Positions 34,736 through 43,765 of a DNA stretch of 64,000 bases are shown here, piece after piece (the first letter of the stretch is position 1; every line of letters starts with the position of its first letter). The notes beneath the pieces are model-generated. The model saw nothing but the letters and a program-made list of their open reading frames with translations, searched no databases and was not told where the DNA came from. A program made the position numbers and the translations under genes. This DNA is from Ewingella sp049889095. GTDB taxonomy: Bacteria; Pseudomonadota; Gammaproteobacteria; Enterobacterales; Enterobacteriaceae. Location of the stretch: the NCBI GenBank assembly GCA_049889095.1, contig JBLJFK010000008.1. The stretch is one strand, 5' to 3'.

Positions 34736-35947
34736 TCAGGGAACCTGCTGATTAATCTCAATACTGACCTGTCCATTGCCGGAAAAATCAGTCAGCGGGC
34801 TGTCACCGTACCAGTCGCCTTTAGCTGGCGTGGCTAAACCGTTTTGTGAAATTCGAACGCGTACTTTTAACTGATGCAGCGAAGAAAGCAATCTTTCAGG
34901 CATCATGGCACTGCTGTCATCCATGGTCATCGCCAACGGGAAGCGGCTCAGCGGCAATTTTTTCACAGCCACCGGTACCGGACTGATGCCATCGGTGACC
35001 GAAATAAATACCGCGCCCTCTTGGGGAAGGTTCTTTTTCGCCTCAGCAGACAAGTCAACATTGACGGCCAATTTTACGTTATCCTGGCCTGACTTCGCTT
35101 TAGCCTGCTCAATACTGGCGCGGACCATATCGCCGCGCTTATCACCGGCGGGTAAAATTTTCAGCATCAACTGCCATGCGCCTATCGCCTGCGCATAATG
35201 GCCCTGCTCAAATTCATTGTAGGCCAACAGGCTCAACACGCGTAAATTACCCTGATGCTGCTCCAGCATACTGCGTAACAGTTTCCCGCCGCTAATGTTA
35301 TCTTGCGGATCCGCAGAGCGCGTCAACACCTCGCCATAGCCGAGCTTGATATCCATATCATTCGGTGAAAGTTGATAGGCATGTGCGAATGCTTGGGTCG
35401 CCGTGCTGGCATTATTCAACGCCATACCGACCCGCCCCAGCATCATCCAGTCTTTGGCATTCGACGGATCTTTTTGCAAATCAGTGCGCAGCCCTAAGCC
35501 TAAATCCTGCACATCCATCATCGTCAGCGGTTGCGAACGTTCATCAGCCACGCGGTGACGCAGATCCGGCATCCGTTCCATCACCTGATGCCATGCGCTC
35601 ACCTGACTGAAGCTGCCAGTATATAAATAGAAACCCAGCGTCACCAGCACCAACAGCAGTGCACCCGGCAACAGTGTCCAACGGCCAATTGGCTGTCCGG
35701 CCTGAGAGGTTTGTTCAGGAATATCACTCAGCAGGTTCTCCTGCAATTCACGGATATGCTGCGGACGCTCATCGACGACGCCCTGATCTTCGTCCTGCTC
35801 AAGTTCACTCAGGCGATGATGATAGAAAGCTTTGTTTAGCGCATCGCGCGAGGTGTGCTCAGCCCGATCGCCACGCAGTACCGGCACCACAAACAGTGCC
35901 ACTGCGATAATCAGCATCACCACGATGATCGGCCAAAAAATACTCAT
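34736..35947 (-). CDS. ccmI: Cytochrome c maturation protein CcmI
   Basis: 403 residues. The first membrane helix (about 4-23, FWPIIVVMLIIAVALFVVPV) is followed by a cytosolic stretch, a second helix near 92-110 and a periplasmic TPR region (WMMLGRVGMALNNASTATQA and following repeats). CcmI chaperones apocytochrome c to the CcmFH heme lyase. In Escherichia this domain is fused to CcmH; here it is a separate gene overlapping ccmH by 4 bp. It is the last gene of the ccm operon. Confidence 0.95.
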   Translation of the reverse strand: MSIFWPIIVVMLIIAVALFVVPVLRGDRAEHTSRDALNKAFYHHRLSELEQDEDQGVVDERPQHIRELQENLLSDIPEQTSQAGQPIGRWTLLPGALLLVLVTLGFYLYTGSFSQVSAWHQVMERMPDLRHRVADERSQPLTMMDVQDLGLGLRTDLQKDPSNAKDWMMLGRVGMALNNASTATQAFAHAYQLSPNDMDIKLGYGEVLTRSADPQDNISGGKLLRSMLEQHQGNLRVLSLLAYNEFEQGHYAQAIGAWQLMLKILPAGDKRGDMVRASIEQAKAKSGQDNVKLAVNVDLSAEAKKNLPQEGAVFISVTDGISPVPVAVKKLPLSRFPLAMTMDDSSAMMPERLLSSLHQLKVRVRISQNGLATPAKGDWYGDSPLTDFSGNGQVSIEINQQVP

Positions 35948-36480
35948 GATGCTTTCCCGTCGCTGTCTTTCATCTTTATATCATTCAGTAAGTGAGCCAG
36001 GCGCTGTTGTTCTGTTAATGAAAGTTCGGCATGAGGTAATGCCGCTTCGGCGACAACATTCCCCCTGCTTTTCTGGCTGGTCGGCCGACTCAGCCGCCGC
36101 GCACGCATCACGATAACCGTCGCACCAATCATCACAAACAGCAGTGGCCCCAGCCAAAGAATAAGGGTCGCTGGTGTAACCGGCGGTTGGTAAGTCACGA
36201 AGTTGCCGTAGCGCGCCACCATATACTGAACAATTTGCTGACGATTCTGACCTTCGTTAAGCAGTTGATAAACCTTGGTGCGCATATCTGCGGCAATAAT
36301 AGAGTCCGATGCGGCAATGCTGGTGTTCTGGCATTTAGGGCAGCGAAGTTGTTCGGTTATCTGCCGGTATTGCTGTTCCTGCGCCTCTGACTTGAATTGA
36401 TACGTATCGATAGCCGCGAACGCACCAAAGCTCAAACAAAGACCGAGCAGCATTGCGGTGAGTGATGACCCCATTTTCAC
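35944..36480 (-). CDS. ccmH: Cytochrome c maturation thiol reductase CcmH
   Basis: 178 residues with a signal peptide (LTAMLLGLCLSFGAFA), the redox motif LRCPKCQN near residues 45-52 and a C-terminal membrane helix (about 104-124). It reduces the disulfide of apocytochrome c before heme attachment. The predicted start is GTG at 36480, overlapping the dsbE stop as GTGA; an ATG two codons later is an alternative. It is followed by ccmI with a 4-bp overlap. Confidence 0.95.
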   Translation of the reverse strand: MKMGSSLTAMLLGLCLSFGAFAAIDTYQFKSEAQEQQYRQITEQLRCPKCQNTSIAASDSIIAADMRTKVYQLLNEGQNRQQIVQYMVARYGNFVTYQPPVTPATLILWLGPLLFVMIGATVIVMRARRLSRPTSQKSRGNVVAEAALPHAELSLTEQQRLAHLLNDIKMKDSDGKAS

Positions 36481-37028
36481 GTATCACCGCCATATTTTTT
36501 GTACAGCGGCATCACGTCCAGCTGCCACACTTTAGCATTCATATCACCGGCATGGCGGTAGCGGATAATGCCCTGCCCGTCGATCAGGAAAGTCTCAGGC
36601 GCACCATAAACGCCGAGATCCAGGCCCAGCATCCCGTCGCCGTCATACAGACTCAGCGCGTAAGGATTACCCAGCGTATTCAGCCAGCTGACCGCTTTCT
36701 GGCGATCGTCTTTATAGTTCAGGCCAACGACGCGGATACCTTTGGCCGCCAGCGTATTCAGATACTCATGCTCGGCGCGGCAGGTCGGGCACCAGGTGGC
36801 CCAGACGTTGAGCAGAATGGGCTTGCCGTCGCGCAGCACCGACTGGTCATAGGTTTTTCCCGGCTGCGACAACGATTCCAGCTTAAACACCGGCACCGGC
36901 TTACCGATCAAGGCTGACTCGAGCAGCGTTGGATCGTCGCCATTCGCGTTGCGGGTTAGCTGCACCAGAAACGCGGCGGCCAGCGCCAGAAACAGAATTA
37001 ACGGAATGAAGAGGAGTTTACGATTCAT
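36477..37028 (-). CDS. dsbE: Thiol:disulfide interchange protein DsbE (CcmG)
   Basis: 183 residues. There is an N-terminal membrane anchor (about 5-23), then a periplasmic thioredoxin fold with the active site WATWCPTCRAEH and the cis-Pro loop YGAPETFLIDGQG. It receives electrons from DsbD and reduces CcmH or apocytochrome c. It overlaps both neighbours (ccmF and ccmH) by a few bases, so the operon is translationally coupled here. Confidence 0.96.
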   Translation of the reverse strand: MNRKLLFIPLILFLALAAAFLVQLTRNANGDDPTLLESALIGKPVPVFKLESLSQPGKTYDQSVLRDGKPILLNVWATWCPTCRAEHEYLNTLAAKGIRVVGLNYKDDRQKAVSWLNTLGNPYALSLYDGDGMLGLDLGVYGAPETFLIDGQGIIRYRHAGDMNAKVWQLDVMPLYKKYGGDT

Positions 37029-38998
37029 GCTTCTTCTGCCTCGGTTTTCCCCTGCCGCTTAAGTTTTTTGCTCATGCGGTAACGCGGGTCGAGAATACAG
37101 AGGATCCCGCCGGCTGCCATAAAGAGGCCGCCGAGCCAGATCCAGCGTACGAAGGGTTTGTAGTACAGCCGCACCGCCCATGATCCGTCGTCCATCTCTT
37201 CACCCAGCGCGGCATATAAATCGCGCGCCAGATTTCCATCGATGGCCGCTTCGGTCATCATGGTGTGCGCCACGCTGTAATAACGTTTTTCAGCATGCAG
37301 CGTGGTCACCAGTTTACCCTTGCGGCTGACGTCGATATTGGCTTCACCGCCGATGTAGTTTGAGCCATGAATGTCACGCATGTCGCGGAATACAAAGTGG
37401 TAATCGTGGATATCCACACTGTCACCGGCCTTCATGCGGACATCACGCTCAACGCTGTAATTTTGGCTGAAGGCGATACCAATCACCGTCACCGCTACAC
37501 CAAGATGACCCAGCACCATGCCCCAATGGCTGCGCGAAAGATGTGTCAACCCGCGCCAGAAAGTATGGCGATGGGTGGCCCGTTCGTGTAATTCCATCAG
37601 CGTCAGCACAATCACCCACACCGACATCAGCAGGCCGACCACGGTCATGCCGATGATATTGTCCTGCAACAACCACGGCAGCAGAATCGACAGCAGCAGT
37701 GTCACCACCAATGCCACGCCTAACCGACGCCACAGTTTGCTTGGCTCATCGCGACGCCAGCGCACCAGCGGGCCGATGCCAAGCAGCAGCGCCAGCGGAG
37801 CCATTAGCCAGGTAAACATGGTATTAAAGAAAGGTTCACCAATCGAGATACTGCCCATGCCGAGCTGCTTATGAATCAGCGGCAACAGCGTACCCAGCAG
37901 TACCACCAGCATGGCGGCAATCAGCAACACGTTATTGCCAAGCAGATAGCTTTCCCGCGAATGCAGCTCATGCCGGCCTGGCGCACGCACCGAGTTGCCT
38001 TTGATGGCATACAGCAGTAGCGATCCACCGATCACAATCACCAGATAAGCGAGAATAAACATGCCGCGCGCCGGGTCAGAGGCGAAGGAGTGCACCGACA
38101 CCAGCACGCCGGAGCGCACCAGGAACGTCCCCAGCAGGCACAGCGAAAAGCAGGTGATGGCCAGCAGGACCGTCCAGGCTTTGAAGGTTCCGCGTTTTTC
38201 GGTAACCGCCAGCGAGTGGATCAGCGCCGTACCGGCCAGCCACGGCATAAACGAGGCGTTTTCCACCGGATCCCAGAACCACCAGCCACCCCAGCCGAGT
38301 TCGTAATAAGCCCATGCAGACCCCAACACGATGCCGATGGTGAGGAAAACCCACGCCGCCTGCGTCCACGGGCGCGACCAGCGAGCCCATGCGGTATCGA
38401 GCCGTCCGGCCATCAGTGAGGCAATCGCGAAGGAGAAGGCTACCGAGAATCCAACGTAGCCCATATAGAGCAGGGGCGGGTGGAAAATCAGCCCGATATC
38501 CTGCAACACCGGATTCAGGTCACTGCCGTCAACCGGAAAACCCGGCAATGTGCGGATAAACGGATTGGAAGTCAGCAGGATAAACACCAGGAATCCGGCG
38601 GTGATCATGCCCATTACGGCCAACACGCGGGCCACGGCATCCTGCGGCATCCGCCGGCTAAACAGCGCGACGGCCAACGTCCAGCAACTTAACAGCAGCA
38701 CCCACAACAGTAGCGAACCTTCATGCGCGCCCCAGGTGGCGGCCATGCGGTAATACACCGGCAGACGCGTATTGGAGTTGTTGGCGACGTAAGCCACCGT
38801 GAAATCATTCACGACAAACGCGTGAACCAGAATAATAAAGGACAGCATGATGGTGGCAAACATGCCGTAAGAGAGCGGCCGCGCCATCGCCATCATGCGG
38901 TTATCCTGCCGCGCCGCGCCCCACTGCGGATAAATGCTCAGCAGGATTGCCAGACCTAAAGCCAGGCAGAGCGAAAAGGTTCCCAGTTCCGGCATCAT
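37025..38998 (-). CDS. ccmF: Heme lyase subunit CcmF
   Basis: 657 residues with about 14-15 membrane helices. The WWD heme-handling domain is GWGGWWFWDPVENASFMPWL, preceded by conserved His-containing loops (WGAHEGSLLLW). CcmF takes heme from holo-CcmE and, with CcmH, ligates it to CxxCH of apocytochromes. It overlaps ccmE and dsbE by 4 bp each. Confidence 0.97.
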   Translation of the reverse strand: MMPELGTFSLCLALGLAILLSIYPQWGAARQDNRMMAMARPLSYGMFATIMLSFIILVHAFVVNDFTVAYVANNSNTRLPVYYRMAATWGAHEGSLLLWVLLLSCWTLAVALFSRRMPQDAVARVLAVMGMITAGFLVFILLTSNPFIRTLPGFPVDGSDLNPVLQDIGLIFHPPLLYMGYVGFSVAFSFAIASLMAGRLDTAWARWSRPWTQAAWVFLTIGIVLGSAWAYYELGWGGWWFWDPVENASFMPWLAGTALIHSLAVTEKRGTFKAWTVLLAITCFSLCLLGTFLVRSGVLVSVHSFASDPARGMFILAYLVIVIGGSLLLYAIKGNSVRAPGRHELHSRESYLLGNNVLLIAAMLVVLLGTLLPLIHKQLGMGSISIGEPFFNTMFTWLMAPLALLLGIGPLVRWRRDEPSKLWRRLGVALVVTLLLSILLPWLLQDNIIGMTVVGLLMSVWVIVLTLMELHERATHRHTFWRGLTHLSRSHWGMVLGHLGVAVTVIGIAFSQNYSVERDVRMKAGDSVDIHDYHFVFRDMRDIHGSNYIGGEANIDVSRKGKLVTTLHAEKRYYSVAHTMMTEAAIDGNLARDLYAALGEEMDDGSWAVRLYYKPFVRWIWLGGLFMAAGGILCILDPRYRMSKKLKRQGKTEAEEA

Positions 38999-39489
38999 GG
39001 GCGATCACTTCCTTTGGGATTGCCAACGTCATTCGACGCAGGCTCTTTGCGATTATCTTTCATTGCCTCTTCCACTTCCGGCGGAACGTATTTCTCATCG
39101 TGCTTGGCCAGAACCTGTTTGGCATTCACCACGTTGTTGGCTTCCATCACGCCCTGCGCCACCACGCCCTGCCCTTCACGGAACAGATCCGGCAAAATAC
39201 CGTTGTAGGTGACCGCAATCGCCCCACGGGCATCATAAATTTTGAAACTGACCTGCAAATTCTTCGGGTCGCGCTTTACCGAACCGGGCATGACCATGCC
39301 GCCAATGCGCAGGCGCTGACCGACGAATGGCAGCTCGTGGCTTTCCCCTTTGCCCTGCAAAATCTCACTGGGTGTATAGAACAGATCGATGTTCGAGCGC
39401 AGCGCATACATCACCAGAGAGAGACTCAACCCCAGCCCGACCAGCACCACCAGCGCCAGTGAGAGACGTTTTTTACGACGCGGATTCAC
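38995..39489 (-). CDS. ccmE: Periplasmic heme chaperone CcmE
   Basis: 164 residues. The N-terminal anchor (about 9-28) precedes an OB-fold domain (LRIGGMVMPGSVKRDPKNL, FKIYDARGAIAVTYNG). The heme-binding motif HDEKYVPPEV contains the His that forms the covalent heme bond and the Tyr axial ligand. The flexible C-terminus is charged. It carries heme from CcmC to CcmF. Confidence 0.97.
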   Translation of the reverse strand: MNPRRKKRLSLALVVLVGLGLSLSLVMYALRSNIDLFYTPSEILQGKGESHELPFVGQRLRIGGMVMPGSVKRDPKNLQVSFKIYDARGAIAVTYNGILPDLFREGQGVVAQGVMEANNVVNAKQVLAKHDEKYVPPEVEEAMKDNRKEPASNDVGNPKGSDRP

Positions 39490-39764
39490 AGCAAGTTCTC
39501 TCCGGACGGGGTCGGTTTCACTGGTGCAGGGCTTTTCTGGCCCGCCGCACCCTGGCGCTTTTTAGCCGCGATATTGGACTGCACAATGCGTTTTTCACGC
39601 GCCTGACGCCGGCGAACGTCGGCCAGAATAGTCCTGCGCTGTAAGAAAGTATGGGCAACCAGCACTATCAGCGAAATCAAGGTAGCGGCAACCGAAAGCC
39701 AGACATAGAAAGCGTAACCGCCCATGTCGAAGAAAGCCTGCCAGCTGGGAAATGCTGCATTCAT
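39486..39764 (-). CDS. ccmD: Heme exporter protein CcmD
   Basis: 92 residues with one membrane helix (about 17-39, YAFYVWLSVAATLISLIVLV) and a basic cytosolic tail (RRRQAREKRI). It helps release holo-CcmE from the CcmABC complex. It is longer than the approximately 69-residue Escherichia protein because of a Pro/Lys-rich C-terminal tail. It overlaps ccmE by 4 bp and abuts ccmC. Confidence 0.93.
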   Translation of the reverse strand: MNAAFPSWQAFFDMGGYAFYVWLSVAATLISLIVLVAHTFLQRRTILADVRRRQAREKRIVQSNIAAKKRQGAAGQKSPAPVKPTPSGENLL

Positions 39765-40498
39765 CAGCGGCGCTCCTTATTGACCAGTGAAGCTACCCAC
39801 GGACGCAGCCGCTCCTGATACAGGATCAGGTTGCGCAAACGCATCAGCGTCAGGGTAATAAAGAAGAACAGATAGCCGAAGATAGCCCAGCGCAGCGGAT
39901 AGCGCATACTTGGGTCGATTGACTGCTGCATGTTGGTAGAACCCTGGTGCAGGGTATTCCACCACTCAACCGAATAGTGAATGATGGGAATATTAACCAC
40001 GCCGACCAGCACCAGAATGCCCGCCGCACGCCCCGCCAGACGGCGGTCTTCAAACGAATTATAGAGCGCAATCGCGCCAAGATATAAAAACAGCAACACC
40101 AGTTCGGAGGTCAGCCGCGCGTCCCACACCCACCAGGTACCCCACATCGGTTTACCCCAGGCGGAACCGGTCACCAACGCAATAAAAGTGAATACGGCGC
40201 CCACCGGTGCCATCGCGGCCAGCACCAGATCTGACGTTTTCATCTGCCAGACCAGGCCGATAAAGGCGGCAACCGCCATTGCGCTGTAAATTCCCATCGA
40301 CCAGATGGCTGCCGGGACGTGAATGTACATGATGCGGTAGCTGTTACCCTGTTGGTAATCCGGTGGCGCATAGCCAAAGCCCCAGACCCAACCGATCAGC
40401 AGACAGGCAACCCCCAGAATAGCGAGCCACGGAATAAAGCGCCCACAGACATGGTAAAACCGTTCGGGCCGCGCGAGTTGATGTAACCATTTCCACAT
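39764..40498 (-). CDS. ccmC: Heme export/loading protein CcmC
   Basis: 244 residues, six membrane helices. The WWD motif (WGKPMWGTWWVWDARLTSEL) between two conserved His-containing loops binds heme and loads it onto CcmE. YMHVPAAIWSMGIY is another family signature. It is separated from ccmB by 184 bp, an unusually large gap for this operon. Confidence 0.97.
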   Translation of the reverse strand: MWKWLHQLARPERFYHVCGRFIPWLAILGVACLLIGWVWGFGYAPPDYQQGNSYRIMYIHVPAAIWSMGIYSAMAVAAFIGLVWQMKTSDLVLAAMAPVGAVFTFIALVTGSAWGKPMWGTWWVWDARLTSELVLLFLYLGAIALYNSFEDRRLAGRAAGILVLVGVVNIPIIHYSVEWWNTLHQGSTNMQQSIDPSMRYPLRWAIFGYLFFFITLTLMRLRNLILYQERLRPWVASLVNKERR

Positions 40499-40682
40499 TG
40501 TTATCGTTGCTCACTCTAAAATTACACTGTGTTATATACCGTGAACCCTCAGTGGGCTCTTGCGCGGTCTGACGTCACTTCATCCGCACTTATCGGCATC
40601 GCTCTATTGTTCACTATAGGGAAGCGTGATGTTAGTCAAAGGTTGCGTTTTTTCCGTCACTTTGTAACGACAGGTAAATATT

Positions 40683-41342
40683 TCAGTGAATGCTGACTCT
40701 CAGGGCCGCCGCGGTCGCAAAAGGCGTTAAGGTCGCGCTACCCGCCAGCATCGCGCCAAGGAATGCCAGATAGCCGTCAATCGGCATATTCATCGAGGCG
40801 GCGTCTATTGCGCCGGTGGCAAAAATCAGCACCGGAATATATAACGGCAGCACCAGCAGGCTAAGTAACACGCCGCCTTTGCGCAGGCCGACGGTCAGCC
40901 CCGCGCCAATCGCGCCAATAAAACTCAGGGTCGGGGTGCCGAGTAATAATGTCAGCGCTACCGCTTTCCAGCTGGCAAAATCCAGCGAGAGCAGTAAAGC
41001 GATCACCGGCGAGAGCAGCAATAGCGGCAAACCGGTCACGACCCAGTGAGCACATACTTTCCCCAGCACCGTGAGTGGCAGCGGCGCTGGCAGTAACAGA
41101 AGCTGCTCCAGCGTACCGTCCAGATAGTCATCACGAAACAGTCTTTCCAGTGAAAGCAGCGAAGCCAGCAGCGCGGCGACCCACACAATGCCGGGCGCAA
41201 TGCGCGCCAGCAACTGCGGTTCAGGCCCAAGCCCCAGCGGAAACAAGGTGATCACGATGATAAAAAACCACAGTGGGTTAATAATCTCGGCGCTATTACG
41301 GAAGGCGATTTTCAGCTCGCGCCGCAGGATGTTAATCAACAT
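40683..41342 (-). CDS. ccmB: Heme ABC exporter permease CcmB
   Basis: 219 residues with six hydrophobic segments. It begins MLINILRRELKIAFRNSAEIINPLWFF-like with the family LERLFRDDYLDGTLEQLLLLP. CcmB is the membrane part of the CcmAB transporter that releases holo-CcmE from CcmC. It overlaps ccmA by 11 bp. Confidence 0.96.
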   Translation of the reverse strand: MLINILRRELKIAFRNSAEIINPLWFFIIVITLFPLGLGPEPQLLARIAPGIVWVAALLASLLSLERLFRDDYLDGTLEQLLLLPAPLPLTVLGKVCAHWVVTGLPLLLLSPVIALLLSLDFASWKAVALTLLLGTPTLSFIGAIGAGLTVGLRKGGVLLSLLVLPLYIPVLIFATGAIDAASMNMPIDGYLAFLGAMLAGSATLTPFATAAALRVSIH

Positions 41343-41961
41343 AAGACGCTCTGGTCAGACGGATTTTGCGCACGTCACGGTTAACGCCCCGTAAATCCTG
41401 ATGCGTGGTCAGTAACAGCATGCCGCCACGGCTGCTGTGCTGTTCAAACAAATCAATCAGCGTTGCGACGCCCTGCTTATCAATGGCGGTCAGAGGTTCA
41501 TCGAGGATCCACAGGGGCGCACGGGTCAACCACAGCCGAGCCAGTGCCACCCGACGCTGCTGCCCGGCGGACATCTGCGCCACGGTCACATCTTCATAGC
41601 CCGGTAAGCCGACGTGTTCCAGCGCCTGATAAATGGCATCGGCGTCAACTTTGCCGTCAACGGACTGATAAAAGGCCAAGTTTTCATAAGCGGTCAGCAC
41701 GTTTTTAATCCCCGGCTGATGGCCCAGAAACAATAATTGCTGATGAAAAACATCGCGCTGGCGGCGAGTATTTTCGCCCTGCCAGCGAACCTCACCGGCA
41801 TCCGGTGACGACAGCCCGGCCAGGATCCGCAGCAGGCTGGTTTTACCGGCACCGTTCTGACCTGCAACTTGCACCATTTCACCGGGTTCGAGGGTGAAAC
41901 TTAAGCCACTAAACAGGGTCCGCTCATCGCGAATACAACGGAGGTTAAGGGCTTCAAACAT
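41332..41961 (-). CDS. ccmA: Heme ABC exporter ATP-binding protein CcmA
   Basis: 209 residues. The Walker A is GQNGAGKTSLLRI, the ABC signature MSAGQQRRVALARL and Walker B LWILDEPLTAID. It powers the CcmAB release step. It is the first gene of the ccm operon; the 194-bp gap upstream, shared with divergent yfdC, must hold its promoter. I did not recognise an FNR or NarP site there. Confidence 0.97.
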   Translation of the reverse strand: MFEALNLRCIRDERTLFSGLSFTLEPGEMVQVAGQNGAGKTSLLRILAGLSSPDAGEVRWQGENTRRQRDVFHQQLLFLGHQPGIKNVLTAYENLAFYQSVDGKVDADAIYQALEHVGLPGYEDVTVAQMSAGQQRRVALARLWLTRAPLWILDEPLTAIDKQGVATLIDLFEQHSSRGGMLLLTTHQDLRGVNRDVRKIRLTRASYVD

Positions 41962-42155
41962 GGGCGCGTCCCATCAATGTCACAAGCGCGCATCATATCA
42001 TATGCATCCTGCGCGTCGCAGAGAGTACCAAAGCAAAATTCTTGTTACTTATTGACGAGATGCAGACAGTTCCCGCTGCACGACTGACTTGCCTCATCTA
42101 TGCTTAAACGACATCTTTTACAATACCGTTGGCGACACCACAGAGAGAACGTCCT

Positions 42156-43076
42156 ATGAGTCAGGAAAATAAACAGACAACATCCGACGTTGACGTCGAC
42201 AGCCATGAAAATTCGCAAGGCACTGAAATCGAAACTAATGAGGAGAATCTGCCCTCACCCGCTGCGGCCGTTCATGAACAGATTCGCATGGAGGGGGAGA
42301 AAGAGCTGGAACGCGATGGCATGGCGCTGCTGTGGTCGGCGATTGCTGCCGGGCTTTCTATCAGCGCGTCGTTAATGGTCAAAGGCATTTTGCACGCCCG
42401 CCTGCCCGACTCTCCCGAGCGCTTCTTTATTGAGAACATCGGTTATACCGTGGGCTTCATTATTGTGATCATGGCTCGCCAACAGCTGTTTACCGAGAAT
42501 ACCGTCACCGCCGTCCTGCCGGTGATGCATAAACCCACGCTGAAAAACGGCGCTATTTTGCTGCGCCTGTGGAGCGTGGTGCTGGCGGGCAACCTGATCG
42601 GCTGCGCCTGCGCGGCGCTGGCGTTTCATCTGGCACCGTTTTTTGATGCTGACACCGACGCAGCCTTTCACACTATCGGCATGGACATAATGGAGAAAAC
42701 GCCAACCGCCATGTTTGTCAGCGGTATTATTTCCGGCTGGTTGATAGCAACAATGGTGTGGATGCTACCGACGGCGGGTACGGCGAAAATTTGGGTGATC
42801 ATGCTGATGACCTATCTGGTTGCTATCGCCGATCTGACCCATATCGTGGTCGGTTCGGTAGAAATTCTGTATCTGGTCTTCACCGGCGCGATCCCCTGGT
42901 ACGAATTCATCTGGCCCTTCGCCCTGCCGACGCTGGCCGGGAATATCTTCGGCGGTACTTTTATCTTCGCGTTGATCAGCCACGCACAGATCCGCAACGA
43001 TATGAGCCATCAGAACAATGCCAGGAACAAACAGAACACCAATAAGTCACAACAAAACGGCGACAAGAGCCGGTAA
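42156..43076 (+). CDS. yfdC: Formate/nitrite transporter family protein YfdC
   Basis: 306 residues. A charged N-terminal cytosolic part of about 55 residues is followed by six membrane helices of the FNT fold (GISISASLMVKGIL-like start, MARQQLFTENTVTAV, GIISGWLIATMVWM, HIVVGSVEIL). It matches YfdC rather than FocA or NirC; the substrate is not established. The ATG at 42156 starts MSQENKQT; an in-frame codon nine residues earlier is less likely. It is immediately upstream of argW. Confidence 0.92.
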   Translation: MSQENKQTTSDVDVDSHENSQGTEIETNEENLPSPAAAVHEQIRMEGEKELERDGMALLWSAIAAGLSISASLMVKGILHARLPDSPERFFIENIGYTVGFIIVIMARQQLFTENTVTAVLPVMHKPTLKNGAILLRLWSVVLAGNLIGCACAALAFHLAPFFDADTDAAFHTIGMDIMEKTPTAMFVSGIISGWLIATMVWMLPTAGTAKIWVIMLMTYLVAIADLTHIVVGSVEILYLVFTGAIPWYEFIWPFALPTLAGNIFGGTFIFALISHAQIRNDMSHQNNARNKQNTNKSQQNGDKSR

Positions 43077-43111
43077 CTGGCGACGAAACAACCAAACGAT
43101 CCGCTAACATC

Positions 43112-43139
43112 TTATTATTGTGATAAAAACGGGTATACT
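43112..43139 (+). promoter_or_regulatory. Promoter of argW
   Basis: TTATTA (43112-43117), a 16-bp spacer and TATACT (43134-43139) are followed by a GC-rich discriminator (ACGCGGGCGG), typical of stable RNA genes. Confidence 0.6.
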
Positions 43140-43166
43140 ACGCGGGCGGTTTTCAAGACCGTCCGT

Positions 43167-43241
43167 GTCTCCTTAGTTAAACGGATATAACAAGCCCCTC
43201 CTAAGGGCTAGTTACAGGTTCGATTCCTGTAGGGGACACCA
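43167..43241 (+). tRNA. argW: tRNA-Arg(CCT)
   Basis: 75 nt including an encoded CCA. The acceptor stem GTCTCCT/AGGGGAC, anticodon stem AGCCC/GGGCT with loop CTCCTAA (anticodon CCT at 43200-43202) and T-arm ACAGG TTCGATT CCTGT all pair. It corresponds to argW of Escherichia, a frequent integration site of prophages and islands. The 3' end is part of the left attachment site and remains functional. Confidence 0.96.
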
Positions 43242-43242
43242 T
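43219..43242 (+). other. Left attachment site (attL) in argW
   Basis: TTCGATTCCTGTAG plus GGGACACCAT, the 3' end of argW, is repeated at 48977-48998. The pair defines the ends of an integrated element. Confidence 0.8.
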
Positions 43243-43342
43243 CACCTTGTCTACGAACGTCTACTAAAATCAATTTTAATCAGTAAATTCATTAAGTTAA
43301 CTAAACCTCTGCGTCTGCCAGACTCTACCAACTAACACCTAC

Positions 43343-43531
43343 TGGAAATGCCGCACGGCTTACAACCGGCGCTTGGTGGCGGAAACGGCAATGTACCGAG
43401 TCAAGCAACTGTTCGGTGGTCATTTGACACTGTGGCATTACGATGCACAGGTTGTAGAGGCTATGGCGATGATCCATGCCTTAAACAAAATGACGCGTGC
43501 AGGTATGCCCGAAAGTATACGGATTGCCTGA
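43343..43531 (+). pseudogene. Truncated IS5-family (IS903-like) transposase, C-terminal remnant
   Basis: 63 codons in the frame starting at 43343 encode the end of a DDE transposase: AETAMYRVKQLFGGHLTLWH and ALNKMTRAGMPESIRIA. These are hallmarks of the IS903 group. The first three quarters of the gene are missing. It sits 100 bp after argW, so an element once inserted here and was then deleted from its left side. Confidence 0.85.
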
Positions 43532-43586
43532 GGAAGTGATTGACAGGGGGAAGCTTTTATCTAAATCCGATTTCTTCAACAAAGCC
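43532..43586 (+). mobile_element. Right end of the IS903-like element with inverted repeat
   Basis: The tail GGGGGAAGCTTTTATC leads to the terminal inverted repeat (reverse complement GGCTTTGTTGAAGAAATCGG at the end, 43561-43586). The left end is absent. Confidence 0.8.
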
Positions 43587-43713
43587 GTAATTGCTTATAA
43601 AACATTAAATACTTCTCGAATTCCTAAAAATGCTTTCTAGAACAATAGGGAATGGTCAGAAAATTATAATATTAATGGCAATATGAAGAGAGTATTTAAT
43701 CCGATACATGAGC

Positions 43714-43737
43714 AAAGCCAGCAGTCCGCTGGCTTTT
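43714..43737. terminator. Terminator downstream of the first hcp gene
   Basis: AAAGCCAGC (43714-43722) pairs with GCTGGCTTT (43728-43736) around AGTCC, with T-runs on the plus side and A-rich sequence on the other. It is 30 bp past the minus-strand hcp stop. Confidence 0.75.
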
Positions 43738-43765
43738 TTCTGACGATTGTAATTGCTTATATCAG

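Larger units (their letters stand above)
43242..43765. other. Island left edge: attachment flank and IS relic
   Basis: 524 bp between argW and hcp. It holds the IS903-like relic (43343-43586), a direct repeat GTAATTGCTTATA at 43587-43599 and 43749-43761, and the hcp-side terminator. No integrase gene or fragment was recognised, although an argW-integrated element should carry one here or at the far end. Confidence 0.6.

Noticed and set aside
43348..43539. 63-codon plus-strand frame after argW
   Set aside because: It is the wrong frame of the IS903-like transposase remnant; the true frame ends at 43531.
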